This document shows, one piece after another, positions 35,301 to 50,300 of a DNA stretch of 64,000 nt. The stretch comes from Dama dama. Its lineage: Eukaryota > Chordata > Mammalia > Artiodactyla > Cervidae. Made by a program: the position numbers and the translations under genes. The stretch is from assembly GCF_033118175.1 (NCBI RefSeq), contig NC_083692.1:15696001-15760000 (forward strand), in the 5' to 3' direction. Under the pieces are notes generated by a model. It had not been told where the DNA came from. It saw nothing but the letters and a program-made list of their open reading frames with translations, and searched no databases. Every line of letters begins with the position of its first letter. Position 1 is the first letter of the stretch.

Positions 35301-38300
35301 AATGACCACAAAATTAAAAATTTAATTCTGTTCTCACCACTTTCTAGCTATGTGACCTTAGACAGGAGGCAGAGGTTCGCTCAGTCATGTCTGACTCTTT
35401 GTGACCCCACAGACTGTAGCCTGCCAGGCTCCTCTGTCCATGGGATTCTCCAGGCAAGAATACTGGAGTGGGTTGCCATTCCCTTCTCCAGGGGATCTTC
35501 CCGACCCAGGGCTCAAACCTGGTTCTCCCACATTGAGGCAGATTCTTTGGCTTACTTATCCTTCCCTTACTTCTGTTTTCTTATCTATAACATGGGAATG
35601 ATAACCTTTACAAAGTTTTTTTTTTTTTTTTTGTAAAGATTGATGTAAAGAGCCTAGCGTGATCCTTGTCACATAGTAATCATTTTATATTTGGTAGCTT
35701 TAATACACAAAAAATTTTAAAAGCTGCATGTATGGTATGGTGACAACCATATTGAAACAGAAGTTAGTCTGTCTCATTTTAAATTTATGTTTTAAATTTT
35801 AATTTTAAAACGTTTGACGATTAGTTTTCAAAGGGAAACTCAAACTGCCCAATAGTTTGTTTACACGTTGCTCTTCCGTTCCTTCCTCTCTAGCTGAAGA
35901 TCTTGCCTCATTGCTTTGCTGAGGAAACGGCAGCGGTGGGGTGAGAGAGCTCCACCCTCCTAAAGTGCTGTCTCCCAGCCCCACTGCCCCCCACTCCCAC
36001 TCTTGGGCTCCCCCTCTTTTCAGTAATGATGGGTCCCTACTGCTCTCAGGCTATCCCTCCATCTTTGTTATAGATACTATTGCCTCCTGTCTTTTCAAGG
36101 ACTTCACTCCTATAATTATCTCCTCCTCCTCCTTCATCATCAGGTTCTATTTCTCTTCTTCCTATCAGCATTTTCCGTCCTTGCAAACTTTCCTGGACCC
36201 TATGCCCCCCATCTTTCTGTTCCAGCCAAGTCTCAGTGGAGCGCCTGGGGTTGCTTACATGGCCATTTCCACTTCTTTGCATCTCATTTTTAGCTCAACC
36301 CACTCCAGTTGGGTTTGCATACTCCCTCACTAGTTATTTCCATGCTGGCAAGTCCTATGGTCACTTTTCTGTCTTCTTATTTGACCTCTAGACAACATTT
36401 CACCCAGCTGACCACCTCCCCCTTCTTGAAAATACTTCCCCCCACGTGGCTCCTTGGTACCTCACTTTCCCTGCTATCTGACTCATCACTCCCTCTCCAG
36501 CTCCTCCTCCTCTGTGACCCCTTAAAATGTTGGAGGGACCCTGGGGGCCACAGGATGGATGGCCCCCTACTCAACTCTGTCTGCACTCTTCGCCTGGGCA
36601 ACCTCATCTGGACACGTGGCTTTAAATACATCACAAATATGTTTCCAGTCCTGACCTGTTCTCCACGCTCTAAATTGACCCAGCAAGCCACCTTCCTCAC
36701 ATCTCCGTGTCGGCATCAAATGGGCATCAAAAGCCCTTCCTGGCCAAAAGCAGACACCTTGACTCCTAACTCCTGCCCCTCCGTACTGTGACTCCCTGAG
36801 TTTCCCCCACTGAGTAAACACCACCTCCATCTCACCAGGAACTGAAACAGAAGAATCACGAATCTATCTTTCTCTGTCTCTTTCCCTCCCTCTTCACATC
36901 AGCAAGTCCTTTTGGCTTTACTTCCAGAGCATATTCTGAATCCATCCCCTCCTCGAGCCTCCTTGTTGAGCTCACGGTGTGGTGGTCTGGAACACCATGT
37001 CTCCCTCCTCCCCTCCTGTCCTCCTCGGATGCAGGTGTCATGGAGCTTCCCTGGGCGGTTTTTTCTCCCCTCCCTGTCTAGATTAGCGCTCTGTCCCCAC
37101 TGCTAGGAGTCCTCTCTGGTTCTACTCATTTCCCCAGGAGTGAACATTTAAGGTTTTTTTTTCCTCCTCTTTTATAACACTTTTGTTATAACCAACCTCC
37201 TCGGACAGCTCTCTCTGTATGCATGAGACCTTCTCTGAGACACCTATAGAGGTGAACTGCATCACAGAATATATACATTTCCAATATATTACTAAATGTA
37301 GCCACACTGTTCTCCAAAGTGCTTTTATCTAGCAGACTTGTGAGTGTCCCTATTTCTTGTTCGTTTTCACCGCCACTGATATTCTTGGACGGGAAATTTT
37401 TACAGCTCTGCTAGATGACAAAGGAGATCTGTTTGTGGTTTTCTTTTGTATGTTTTTATTTACTGAAGACTCTGGACACTTGGTTTTCTTTGGTCACTAT
37501 CCATATGCTTTGGCCAGTTTTTTTTTTTTTTTTTACTGGGAGTATTTATCACTGACTAATTGAGCTAGAGGACATTTCATCAGTATTCTGAACAGTAATC
37601 TTTTATATTTTACAAATGTTTTACATTTCTACTCCTTAACTAGTGCTTGTCTTCTATCATTGCCCCACAATTTCTTTTATCATCTGAAAGTTTAAACTTT
37701 ACTGTTGTCAAATGTATGAATCGTTTTTGTTGCACTTTCTGCCCACTGTTTTGTTACAGTGTCTACCCATTTCTGTTTAATAATCTTTAGCCTCCCTGAA
37801 GTCATCTCTGTATTACTTCTCATAGAAACAAGTTACTTCTATGTTACTCTAATCTAATCGTTTTAAAGTTTTTTTACTTCCCACATTCAGATGTTTGTTC
37901 TGTTCAAAATGAATTTGGGGCATCGTTTACATTACTTTTTATAATCAGAACTTTCAATAACAATAAAAAAAACAGGAGATGAGCTCTGACAAGCCATCCT
38001 ACCCTACGTCCCTCCCTTTTCCGGGCTCCCCCCTTCACAGCAGGACTCACCTAGCATCTGCCCCAGGTACTCGCCTGCCTTATCACAGAATTGGTTGTGA
38101 CTGAGATCCAGTGATTTAATTCTGTAATTGTTCTAGAGAAAGAAACAGTGCAGAAAAAGGTGATTTTTGTCTTCTCTGTCTTCTCTGCAAATGCCTCACT
38201 TAGAACACTGTGATGGGGGCCTGCGTATGCTGAAAATTAAGTAGGCTAGTGTTCTTAGATGGAGGACAATTTCTTGTTCATTTCCTGTAGAACTGTTGAT

Positions 38301-41300
38301 GATTGCTAGGAGAATTTAGCACCATCCAAACAGTCCTACCACTTGCTGAGGCTTTGATAGGACTGGAGTCTGAACACTCAGCAGCTCCCTACACCAGGCA
38401 AGTGGCCTCACTCCTTCCTGACGTTCAGAGCCACCCACGTCCCAGGGGCATCGCCCATGCGGCTGGCTGCACCCGCACCCCTGGCTTCTTACCGACAAGG
38501 CTTGACAGAACAGTTCTGCAGATTCTTCCTTGAAGTTATTTCCTGCAGGGAAAGGGGGCATTAGCAACGTTCTTCAGACTAAGGCTCCCTAACCCTCCAT
38601 ATCCTAGTCCTGCCAGTTTCTTGCCTTTGGAACAACTGGACATGGAAAAGGTGGCAAGTCCAGCAAGGACGTCCTGTGTAGCACGTGGAACTCTGCTCCG
38701 TGTTACGTGGCAGCCTGGATGGGAGTGGGGTTTGGGCAAATGCTTAAAGCAGTGTTTGGCCACAGAGGAACACACGGGAAGAAAGGCAGCTCATTACCAT
38801 CTCTTTAAGTGCTCCTTCCCTTCTCTCTCTGCCATGATGCTGCAGGGAGTTTCAGAAGTTAGTACACCATGCCCTGTGAATCCACTGATGGCATCAACTC
38901 CTGGCCTTGTGCCTAAACTCTGATATTCTAAAAATGCTAATTCAAGTCTAAGCAGCAGAGTTGGGACTGGAGAGATGAATGAAGCACTTACCGTGCGTGC
39001 AAAATTGAAGAGGTGCCAAAAATCTCGGTAATCGAGATGAGTAACATCTTAATAGTTTAAAATGCAAATCAATGCAAAAACATCTATGATGAACCAAAGT
39101 TTAAATAAAAGCAGGATCTGACCCTGTACTTCACCCAATCTGTCCCTGTGGGATCGTGTGGTTTAAAGTGTTGATATTTTTCTTCACCATGGATTTATCT
39201 TTGTATTAATTTTGGCTTTTAAAAATGTTGCTTTAAGATGTTATTTACTTGGTTACTGAGTTTTTTGTTGACCCTTAAGTTCTGTGGCTGAGGCGAGTGC
39301 CTTCCTTGTCTTAGCCTAGCCCAGGCCATGCTAAGGAATCTATTGATAAAACACTGGTGATTTGGGGGGAATAGATGACACAAATTCTTATCCCTAAATT
39401 TCTCCTTTGAAAGTTTAATAAACCGTATGTCTCTAGCACTCAAAAAGTGCTTGGCACATAGCAGGTGCTCAGTTAATCCTGAATGAACGAATGAATCCAC
39501 TGAAACATAAATACTTTCTTGGTTGTTTCTGGTACTAGTGCAATGAAATGAGATGACAATCTAGTCAATGTGTAAACTTATGTAATCTGTTACTCAAATT
39601 GTTGTATTTATACTATTTGTTACCTGTCCTGCATCAGCTGTAAGAAATTATTTGGAAGATAGATGAAAAATACATGCTTAGCCTTTCCCCCTAAAGATTC
39701 TGATTTAGCAGCCTGGGATAGGGTTGGGAAGTTTGTATTTTCGCAGAGAACTTTCTGGATTAATGTTATATTAGAGGTCTTAGCCAATACAACCAAAAAA
39801 CTCTCCAAGAGCCATAAATATTGGAAAGAAGAGACAAAAACTTCCATTGTTTGCAGATACGATCACCTACATAAATAATCCAAGAATATTAACAAAATGT
39901 CAGAACTAGTAAGATAATTCAATAAAATGATTGACAGTAGGCTCAACGTACAAAAATTGATAGCTCTCATACATACCAGGAATAAGTAATTAGAAAAAGT
40001 GGTAGAAAAAACATTCTATTCTCATAAGAATGAAATGATAAAGACCTAGACACAAAGCTAATATGAAATATGCATGACTAATAATGAAATAAAACTATAA
40101 CAATTTATTGAAGAACATAAAAAAACCTGATGAAACCAAGTTCTTAAATGAAGCTGTTCAATATTTTGAATATGTCAGTTCTTTCCTGAATTAACCTAGA
40201 ATATTAAATATAACTCCAACCAAAATCCCAATAAGTTTTTTTTTAATATAACTTGACAAAATGATTTTAAAATTCACCTGGAGGAGAAACTGTCTAAGAA
40301 TAACCAAGATTACTTTGAAAAAGGTCAAACTTTGTCCACTCAAATATCAAACACATTATTGTTGTTGTTTAGTTGCTAAGTCATGTATGACTCTTTTGCA
40401 GTCCCATGGACTGCAGCCTGCCAGGTTCTGTCAATGGGATTTCCCAGGTCGGAATACTGAAGTGGGTTGCCATTTCCTTCTCCAGGGTATTTTCTCAACC
40501 CAGGATCAGAACCTGTGTCTCTTGCATTGCAGGTGGATTCTTGCATTGCAGCACCACTGGGGAAGCTCAAAACATATTAAGATATCGAATATAAGCATAT
40601 AATATAAATATAAAACTAATATATTGAATATTACATATTTGATGTATTTCATAAATTTCAACTAATTATAACATATTATAATTTTAATATTTTAAACAAA
40701 TACTAAAACGGTACAATGTTGACATAGAAATAGATAAATGAAATGGGATAGAGACTCTAGAAAGGAATCTATATTTATATGGCAATTTAATATATGATGG
40801 ACTTCTCTGGTGGCTCAGATGGTAAAGAATCCGCCCGTAACGCAGGAGACCCAGGACCGATCCCTGGGTTGGGAAGCTCTCTTGGAGAAGGGAATGGCAG
40901 CCCACTCCAGTATCCTTGCCTGGAGAAGCCTGGTGGGCTACAGTCCATGGGGTCGCAAAGAGTTGGACACGACTGACTAACACACACTTTAATATATGTT
41001 AAAATGGCATTCAAGTTAGTCAGTAAAGGATAAGTTACTCAATTAATGAAGCTGGGCACCTGGCTATGAATTTTAGCTAGGTGAAAATAACACATATGAT
41101 TTCTACCTAATGCCATGAACAAAAGTAAATTCCAGATATATTGAAGATCTATGTGGGAAAAAAAATTACAAAAATATTTGAAGAAAATAAAGGAAAATAC
41201 TTTAAAATCTGAAGTAGGAAACAGTTTTTAAGCAAGACTACAAAAATCAAAACCGTAAAAGAAAAGACTGATGAACCTGACAAGAGTAAATATATAAACT

Positions 41301-44300
41301 TTCATATAAGAAAGCACCATGTGTGAGTGCTGAGTTGCTCAGTGGTGTCTGACTCTTTGCTACCTCAGGGACTGCAGCCCACCAGGCTCCTCTGTCCATG
41401 GAACTCTCCAGGCAAGAATACTGGAGGGGGTTGCCATTTCCTTCTCCAGGGGACCTTTCCCACTCTGGGACTGAACCTGTGTCTCTTGCGTCTCCTGTAT
41501 TGGCAGGCAGATTCTTTACCACGAGTACCACTTGGGAAGCCCTTCATAGGCTCACCTGAAAGCTGAAGACTGAAAAGCGAAGAGGTGTTATTCTGGAGGA
41601 ACTCAGAGAGGATTCTGGCCCCCTCCAAGCCGAGATCATTGTCGGAAACATTCTGAAAGGCAAGAGAACACTTCTGCGTGTAAAAATCCCACCAAAGGGC
41701 CCTGGTTAACAAATGATGGGGGTGGGGGCTTCCTTGAGGCCTGTCCTAAGGGCATAAGGTTGGGTAGAGAGGGCAGGTGTTAGGTGAAAGGATTGGAAGG
41801 GTTAGGAGGGTTAGGGAGTTTAAAAGGAGGAGGAGGAGGACCGGACCCCTGGTTTTTCTGATGTTTCATGGCGAGGCCCTAGGCTGGTCTCAATTCTCTG
41901 AAGCTGACCTCAAAGACTCCCCCCACCTCCCCAGTTTTGCCCTGGTATTTTAGATAAGCACATTGCATCTTTTTTTTTTTTTTTTTTTGGAAACCCAAGA
42001 CAACTATTTGGAGGGTTTAGTATGAAACAATTGAAAAACAAATTAAGAGCAAGCAATGATTGTAATTCCCTTCATTGGTTCCTGAAGCATGAATTACTGT
42101 CCTCGGAAGCAGTTGGGGTATAAATGGACACAGTCCATTCATGGGAGGGGCTAGTGGGCTAGTGGGGCTAGACTGAGGGGCTAGTGGGAGGGACTTTATA
42201 TAACTTTGTCTTTTATTATCTTGGTTGTTTTTTCCCCTTCTTTTTTCAAGTTTTAAAATTGTAGTAAAATAGACGTAACACAACATTTGCCATCCTAACC
42301 ATTTTGAAGGGTTCAGCTCAGTGGGCTGAAGTACATTCATGCTGGTGTCCAACCATCACCATCATCTATCTATGGACACATTGTATTTTATGAAACTATC
42401 TCATTACTTTATTTTCTTTAAGAAAGTTCACGTTAAGGTAACTCTAAAGAAGTTTGTCCATTTAGGGACTTGTGAGGTCAGATGGAAGTAGTTTCTCAGG
42501 GTTTCCTGTGCCCACGGGGAATGCAGAGTCCCTGGTCAGCCTCTTAGGTGTGGAACCTCCTCTGAGAAGTCACTTTTAGTGGGGAGGAGCCCCCTGATTG
42601 ACAGCAGAAAGCCTGGAGGCGGGGCTCGGGTAGGGGTCTCTGGCTTGTCTCGAGTGGATTCTGAGACCCTAAGTGTGGAGGCAGGAACGGGCAGAGCAGG
42701 GCACAGTACTATCTCCTGCAGGTAGTAGTTTTCCTGCAGCATCTCCACCAGGCTCAGGATGCCCTCCTGCATGATGCAGTTGTCCGCCAGCTCCAGCGTG
42801 AGGACAGTCGTGTTGGACTTCAGCCGCCACGAGGGGAGGGGGAGAGAGAGAAAGATGGATGGTGACAGAGTCAGTTCCCTGCCTTTGCCCAGAACCCGTC
42901 ACCCCTCTTGAACATCCCGGCCAGGTCAGAGGGTATGGAGGTGCGGGCTAGCAGTTCTGGAGCAGCAGCTAGCAACAGGAGAATAAGGCAGGGGGACCGA
43001 GTTTTGTTTTGTTGTTGTTGCTTCGTCACTAAGTCATGTCCAACTCTGAGACCCCCGGTGGACCACAGCCAGCCAGGCTCCTCTGTCCATGGGATTTCCC
43101 AGGCAAGAGTACTGGAGTGGGTAGCCATTTCCCTACTCCAGGGGATCTTCTCGACCCAGGGATAGAACCCATGTCTCCTGCATTGACAGGTGGATTCTTC
43201 ACCACTGAACCACCAGGGAAGTTTTGCTAGGACATGCTTCTTCTGGGCACCTCCCTCCCCAAAAAGGGATTCCCAGGGGGGATTTAGAAGAGGGACATGA
43301 CACCAGAGTCCTGCAAAGGGGAAGGCACAAGGGTGAGGGGAACAGATTTTAACCATTTAGCCTCGAGGAAAGAGGCCTCTGACCTCCTCCAGGATTAAGG
43401 AGAACGTGGTACATTTCAGTTCAGTTCAGTTACTCAGTCGTGTCCGACTCTTTGTGACCCCATGGACCATAGCACGCCAGGCCTCCCTGATACATTTAAG
43501 AAGGGTATTTAAGCCTAATACATCTCCTGTGCCATCTTGCTCAGGGGCCTCTCTTCTAGTTTAGGCTTAAGGCTTTTCTGGACTCTCTGACAGTCAGGCT
43601 GTTTGGAGGGAAGTGGAGCTTAAATCCTTTTCTAATTAGGTTTTTTTTTTTCATTTATTTTTAATAGTTGGAGGCTAATTACTTTACGACATTGTAGTGG
43701 GTTTTGTCATACATTGACATGAATCAGCCATGGAGTTTTTATTGGCGTCTAACTGCTTTCCAATGTTGTGTTAGCCCGTGCGGTACAGCAAAGTGAATCA
43801 GCTCTACCCCTCTTTTTTGGAGTTCCTTTCCATTCAGTCGCTACAGAGCATTCAGCAGAGTTCCCTGTGCTACAGTGCGGTCTCATTAGTATCTGTTTTA
43901 TACATGGTATCAACAGTGTATACATTGCAATGCCAGTCTCCCAATTCTTCCCCACGCCCTTCCCCATCGGTACTGGTACGTATTAGAACCTAACTCTTAA
44001 ATATCTACATCCAAGCTAGTCCGCATTCCCACAGGGAACAAGGCAAGTGGAAATGACTAGCACTGCAGCCAAAGGGACTGGGGTTTGCTCTAACCAGAAC
44101 TTCCGTCCTTCCCGTCCCCACCTCGTTCCCTGTGCAGAAAGGCAGAGAGAACAGACTCATCTTTGGACCTGAGCATTTTCGAAGTGCACAAAGCCGTGGG
44201 AGAAGTAGAATGTGGTAGGAGCTCTCATCCCAAGCCAAGGGAGAGTGTCACAGGGTGAATTACAGCCACGCAGGGAGGTCCCCCGGGGCCTTCAGGAAGT

Positions 44301-47300
44301 GTCTTCTGGCCTCAGCTCTCTGCGGGGAAGGGGTGGTGGTGGCAAAATTCAGTTGGGCTCAAAGGCAAGTGAGCTGGCTCAGGGGGCCTCCCAGTCTAGG
44401 CATCACTTGGCAGAAACTGGGACTGAAGGACCACTTTCAGAGTTGTCCTGGGGGCCAGCACAGTGCGTGGTGTGGCGGGTGGGCCTGACCGCCAAGTCCA
44501 TCCACATTCATTTCACAGGGGCGAGTATCTATTTGTCACCCTCTGTGCCAGCTGCCGGGGAAACAGGGATAATCAGAAATAGTCCCTCCTCTGCAGGGGG
44601 CCCACAGCCCACTAAGTGCAGGGGCATGGAGATGGGCGGAGGAGGGATAGACCCTGAGACGTATGAAAATGACCCCTGCTGTTGGGGTGCTCTTCATCCA
44701 AGCCAGGGGAGAGCACGACACGTCAGAAGTTCAACTGTACCGGAGATATCAGTAATAATTAAAAGTTCAGTCCATGGGAATGTCACAATGATTAATTGTC
44801 AAATGGGTGATACAGAGAATCAGAGGAGAAAAACTTCCCCTAAACAGAAACTGCTGTTCCTGAGAGCCAAGTGGCCTAAGTCCTGAGTGGATTTCATTAT
44901 ATTGCATTTTTTTTTCCCATGAAGCTCATGATGTAATGGTGCATTCCTAACACTTCATTAATCAGTCTTTCAACGCTCCATGAATTTCAGGATGGCTTTG
45001 TTCTTTCTCTGCTCTTCTCTCCCTTCCCGCCTCCTCCCCAGGGTCACATCCAGTGACTTCTTAATGAGCAAGCACTAAGTGCAAATGCCGTTATAGATCC
45101 AAAAATGAGTGCTTTAAAAAAAAAAAATCAAACTTTTTCTTTACTGTCTTAAGTGAACAAACAGCGTTATGCTGACATACACCTGTTACATTGTCTTTTT
45201 TCCTGAGATGGAGTCAGTTTTGCATATCATCAATTATAAATACGGAACGCTATATAGTAAGTTCAAGGTCAAGTCCTTGTTCACTCATGCCAAGCTGAGC
45301 GAGAACATTATTCTTGTGGGAAAACAGGATTCACTCTGCAGTGTGATCTTGAAGAATTACATCTAATATTGCAAAAGGCAGACATGGAATGGAATGGTTC
45401 AGTAGTGAACTCATTTATCGCAAAGGTGAGCTTTGGAATGGAGACCCGGCTGATATTTCATCTTGTGTTTTTGCACTAGCATTTGGGCCCTAGCCCAGAT
45501 CAGTTGCTTTTTCAGTGTCCACAGCCTTGTGCCTTTGCTTCCTGGATAGGAAAGAACACAGACTTTCAAGGTCCGGGTCTCTAGTAACATCCTTCCTAGG
45601 AGCTAATGGGCATCTGTGCCTATTGGGGAAATAGCTGATAGTCATGCAGAGTCTGGGATTCCAGGTGGCTCAGTAGTAAACAGGAGAAGACAATGGCACC
45701 CACTCCAGTACTCTCGCCTGGAAAATCCCATGGACAGAAGAGACTGGCAGGCTGCAGTCCATGGGGTCACAAATGAGTTGGACATGACTAAGCAACTAAA
45801 CAATAACATGCAGAACCTAGGGCAAGGTGGGCAAAGAGGTTGCACCTCAGGTCCCACAGTAGGGCTCTCTGACTCTTGGGCCCACCACCCTGACAAGCCC
45901 CCACCCTCCCTCTGCCAGGCTTCACGTGCCCCCACTGGCAGCATGCTCACCACCAGGGCTATAGCAATAGCCTTGGTTCCGTTGGGGCCCAGCCCATGGT
46001 GGTTGAGGTTCACGTAGGACTCCTCCATGTTCCGGATGAAGTAGGAGACGGGCACTACGCCCACCAGTTTGCAGGCCTCCAGGTACAGCTCCTTTTGTCC
46101 AGTGGTGAAAAATTTCTCGGTATCTGCAAAAAAAAGATGCAAGAGGAAGAAGCAGAGTTTCTCTTCTTCCTTTGCCTTATCTTCCTGCTAACCCAGACCA
46201 CATCTGATTCTGACTGGTGTCCTCTCTGCTTGAGGGTCTGATCCTATGCGTGTATGTTCTAGCTCCAACTGGAAGGTCAGCCCGTGGTGGGAGACTCTGA
46301 CTCCAGAAAACCCCATGGGGACGTTCCCTTTGGATAAGAAAGAAGGTCTCTGGTTTTAGACTCCAAGCTACCTGGAAGGAACAATGTGCTTCACTCCCAC
46401 CTTCCTGGGTTGACTGCGTAAGGGTGTGTGAGGATGACCTTAAGGATGTGTTAGCCCGTCTGTGCCCACTTGGGGACGCCTTTGAAAGGCCAGCTAGACA
46501 AAAAGCTGGTGGTTTGTTGACAGTTGAGGGAGTTTCCACTGCAGTTTTAGTTTCACTGTGCTCACTCGTGTTCGACTCTTCTGTGATCCCATGGACTGTA
46601 GCCCACCAAGGCCCTCTGTCTGTGGCATTTTCCAGGCAAGAACACTGGAGTGGGTTGCCACTTCCTCCTCCAGGGGATTGTCCTGACCCAGGGATTGAAC
46701 CCGCATCTCTGTGTCTCCTGCATCGGCAGGTGGATTCTTTACCACTTGTGCCACCTGGGAAGACTTTAGTTTCATTACCACTGTTAAAATACGAGCCACA
46801 AAGTTTTATGAAATATTTAGAGGATTCCCAACTAGAAAGAGCCCAAGTAGGATGCAGTGGGCTTCTGTATGTGCAAGAATGGAGACCCCCAAATCCATTG
46901 GAAACAAATAAACTTGGGGGCTGGGGGCTGAGTTCCTTGGACTTTAGACCAGCCTGGCTAGTGGGCAGCGGGCAGTGGGCCTCCCTGGATTCTGGATGCC
47001 CCACGGCCCTGTCCTCATTGAACAAGCTCCACTGATGCAGAGCTTCCCAGGGCCAGCTGAGGTCTGAGCCAGCATCTGTTTCCCCTTCACATCCCTGGGC
47101 CTTTGGCCAACTCACCCTAAACATTTCTAGGACGGACAATGAAAGCTTTGTTGGCGGAAGGACAACGTCTTTGCAAGCAAGTTGATTTTATAGGCACAGC
47201 TACAAATTGGCCTTCTTTTCTGGGTGATTGTAAACCAGGGGGTTTTTCGAGCTTCAGCATTATGGACATTTTGAATTGGATCATTCTCTTCTGTGAGGGA

Positions 47301-50300
47301 CTGTTACATGCAGTGTAAAATATTTAGTAGGGTGCTTTTCTTCATACATTTTTTTGGGCTATGCCATGCAACTTGCGGGATCTTTCCCAACCAGGGATTG
47401 AACCCTGGTGCTCCCTGCAGTGGGAGCATGGAGTCTTAACCACTGGACCACCAGGGAAGTCCCTGAGCAAGATTCTTGGTCTCTACCCGTGAGATTCGAG
47501 TAGCATCTGCCCCCTCACCCCACCTCCAGTTTGCCAACTGGCCCTTGGGGTGCAAAAGCGCCTGTTGTACATGAAGAGCAGAAGTAACATCCCTCTTCTC
47601 TCCCTCTTCTGTAGCCTCTCCACCAGCTTGCTATTCCTGCCCAGGCTCCTGTCTCGGGCCATCACGGGAGACTCTTCCTGCCCCATCCTCAGCATCTCAG
47701 CACCAGCTGCGGGGGCACTAGAAACTGGAGGAGCTGAGCCCTGAGTTTTAGTCCAACACAGAACTGTGGGGCCCAGACTCAGTCCTTAGAGGCTCCAGTG
47801 TTTGCCCAAACAGCATAGGTAACCCCCAGCTTTGTCCTTGGAACTCACTCTCCTCTGTTGCAGTCCTCTGACCACTTCTAGCTGTATTCACTACAGTTAT
47901 ATTTTAGAGGCCATTTGCAACAGTGTTATCACTTGCCAGCCATGGGTGTGGGGAGGGGGAAAGAGATAGAAGCCTGAAACTGGGACACAAGGTCCATTGT
48001 TTCTATCTGACACCCCTCTGACCTTGAAGAACTGGGTGTTGCAATCAGTGTCAGCAGCAACCTTGAAGTGGAAAAGAAGTTAGAAAGGGAAAAACAGGAT
48101 TCGGTAGGGGGGGGGGCGTGGGGGGGCGTGGGCGGGGGCAGGAGGAGGTTTGTGAAGGGTGAGGCTGTAGGTTGATTATGGGGGGTAGGTGACCATTGGT
48201 GGGGAGGCGACCATTGGCGGGGAGGTGACCATGGCGGGGAGGTGACCATGTAGAGGAGCCATGCAGCTGAATTCAGCAGAACAGCCTCGCCTGCGTGTCT
48301 GCAGCCACTGATCACAGTGCACCCCCCCAGCTTCGAAACACAGGAGAGGAAGGGGTTCAGTCTGGGAAGTCTGAGGCCAGCCCATCAGGCGGGACAAGCA
48401 TTGTTCTGGCTCTGCTTCCTGTGTCCTTTCCGCTCCTCCTTCCTTGGGGGAACCGGGAGGGAGGAGAGGGTGGAGGTGATGTTTGCAATAACCCTCAGCC
48501 AGAGCCCCCTCCCCTTACCCAGACACGCTTGGATTTGTCGAAGGAAAACATGGGGCCCTCGACCGGGGGTAACAAGAACTCTCCTCTGAGAAGAGGAAAG
48601 TCGCCAGCATGCCAGATGGGCCCCAGATCCTCCAGGGGCCCCTGGGATATGGCATACGGAGGGCCCATGGACCAGTGGGGTGAACATCGGGTCAGCAGAC
48701 GCTGGCAGACTTCTCGGCCACTAGCACAGTCTTTCTAAACCTCAGTTTCCTCCCCTGTAAAAGGCAGGTAAACAATGCTTACCTCCTGGAACTGGTGCAA
48801 AGGTGACATAGAGGCCACTTGTGGACACATTCAGAAGACCAGAAGCCCCTGCCCTATTATTGGTCCAGCTTTCGACAAGCTGATGCCATGGGCACGGGAT
48901 AGCAGCGACCGCCACCCCCGGACCGGTCTCAAGGAGGACGAGGCATAATGCCGAGCATAGCCACGTTCCCGCCATAGCACGTCCCTCCAGGCAGAGCCTG
49001 GGTCGACGGCGGGGACTGATTTCTGCAGCTTCTGAGCAGGCCGGCGAGCCACCCCTCGCCCCTCAAAGGCCCACGCTCACCTTCGATCTCAAGATCTGTC
49101 TCTGAGCTCTCCTGGGCTGGTTTCTCTTTTTCAACAGCCACGGGGGCTTCAGCCTCACAGTAGAGTGTTTCGTCACTGCTCTGCGGCGTGGACACACTGT
49201 CCCTTTCATCTGGAAGAAAAACTCAGCTCCTTGATTCTGGAAACAAAAGCCATCAGTCTGCCTTTCCCGTGGAGGCCAGCACTGGCCTTCCTGCCCCTGT
49301 TTCGCTCGTCGATGACCTGGGTCTTGGCTGCAGCCACTGACCCCAGCCTTCTATGGCTCAAGCGTGCCCTCAGCCCTGCTGCGGGTCCCTCACCCTACGA
49401 GCTGTCCCTTCGCTGACACCGAGCAGCCTCCTGTGCTCACTGCCCTTTGTGTTTCCCGGAGGCTTGCCCCTGTCCCAGCCCCTGGGGTGGGCCAGCCTTG
49501 GACACTGACTACTTGCTCCCTCTTTCCTTCTTCCTGGCTTGGGTGGGGTTCAGGGTCTGCTTCACTCTTTCAGAGAAAGGACGTGTGTGGATGCGGAGGC
49601 TTCCTCATTGGCAGGCACAGAGGACAAGGGCCGGGGCAGGTGACTTGGGTCAAATGTAAAATAAAACAGAACAGAAGCAGCCTCAGGGAACCAGAGGGCT
49701 GGATTTGACCTGGCTTCTCTTCCTTCCAATCCAAATTTATGACCACGCAGAAGGAAGAGCTTGCCAATCTCCCTGGGGTTGAGAGGATGAGACTAATTGC
49801 TATGGTTAAATACTTGAGTCCTGAGATTTCCTCACACCAGTCCCCTGCACTTGCTAGATGGGGCTTTTCTGTCACTGGGCCTCTGATCTGGAACCAGTCC
49901 TGGGCTCCTTCCTACAAGCCACACACAAAGGCGGGGCTAGTCATGCCATGTCAGCAGGATGCAGAGGTCTGGGGAAGCCAGGTTGCACCACCAGGTGGCC
50001 TGTCAGAACTCAACCAATCTACTCTTTTAGGTGGGCTGAGCATTCACGGCAGGGGTCACAAGTTTTGACCACCCAGGTTCTAAGAGAGTGGGGTTCCAAA
50101 TGAGCTCACGGAGATCTGTGTCTTTCTCAGCCCTTGTCCACAGACCCAAGCTCCAACATTTATTTCCCAGCCTGTAAGTCAAGGTCTGTGTGACAAGGGG
50201 TGGAAATATTAATAGCAGTGGTCTGACACTTAGAAGACATACAACAGCTTAGCCATCAAACATAGCCATCGAAAAGTGATGGTGTCTTAATTTCTTCATT

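Larger units (their letters stand above)
39690..41290 (+). mobile_element. Old LINE-1 ORF2 fragment, sense, with two SINEs
   Basis: AT-rich, frameshifted ORF2 sequence ('ttgtttgcagatacgatcac', 'aattcacctggaggagaaac', 'gaataaccaagattactttg'). A minus and a plus Bov-tA are inserted. Intron 5. Confidence 0.65.

Noticed and set aside
44212..44886. 224-codon plus-strand frame in intron 3
   Set aside because: No domain, antisense to LRRC74A, and no splice-supported partner exons.
46177..47139. 320-codon minus-strand open frame, the longest in the window
   Set aside because: It runs straight through an antisense Bov-tA and intron 2 of LRRC74A, has no domain, and its SINE part reads as the usual Bov-tA translation.
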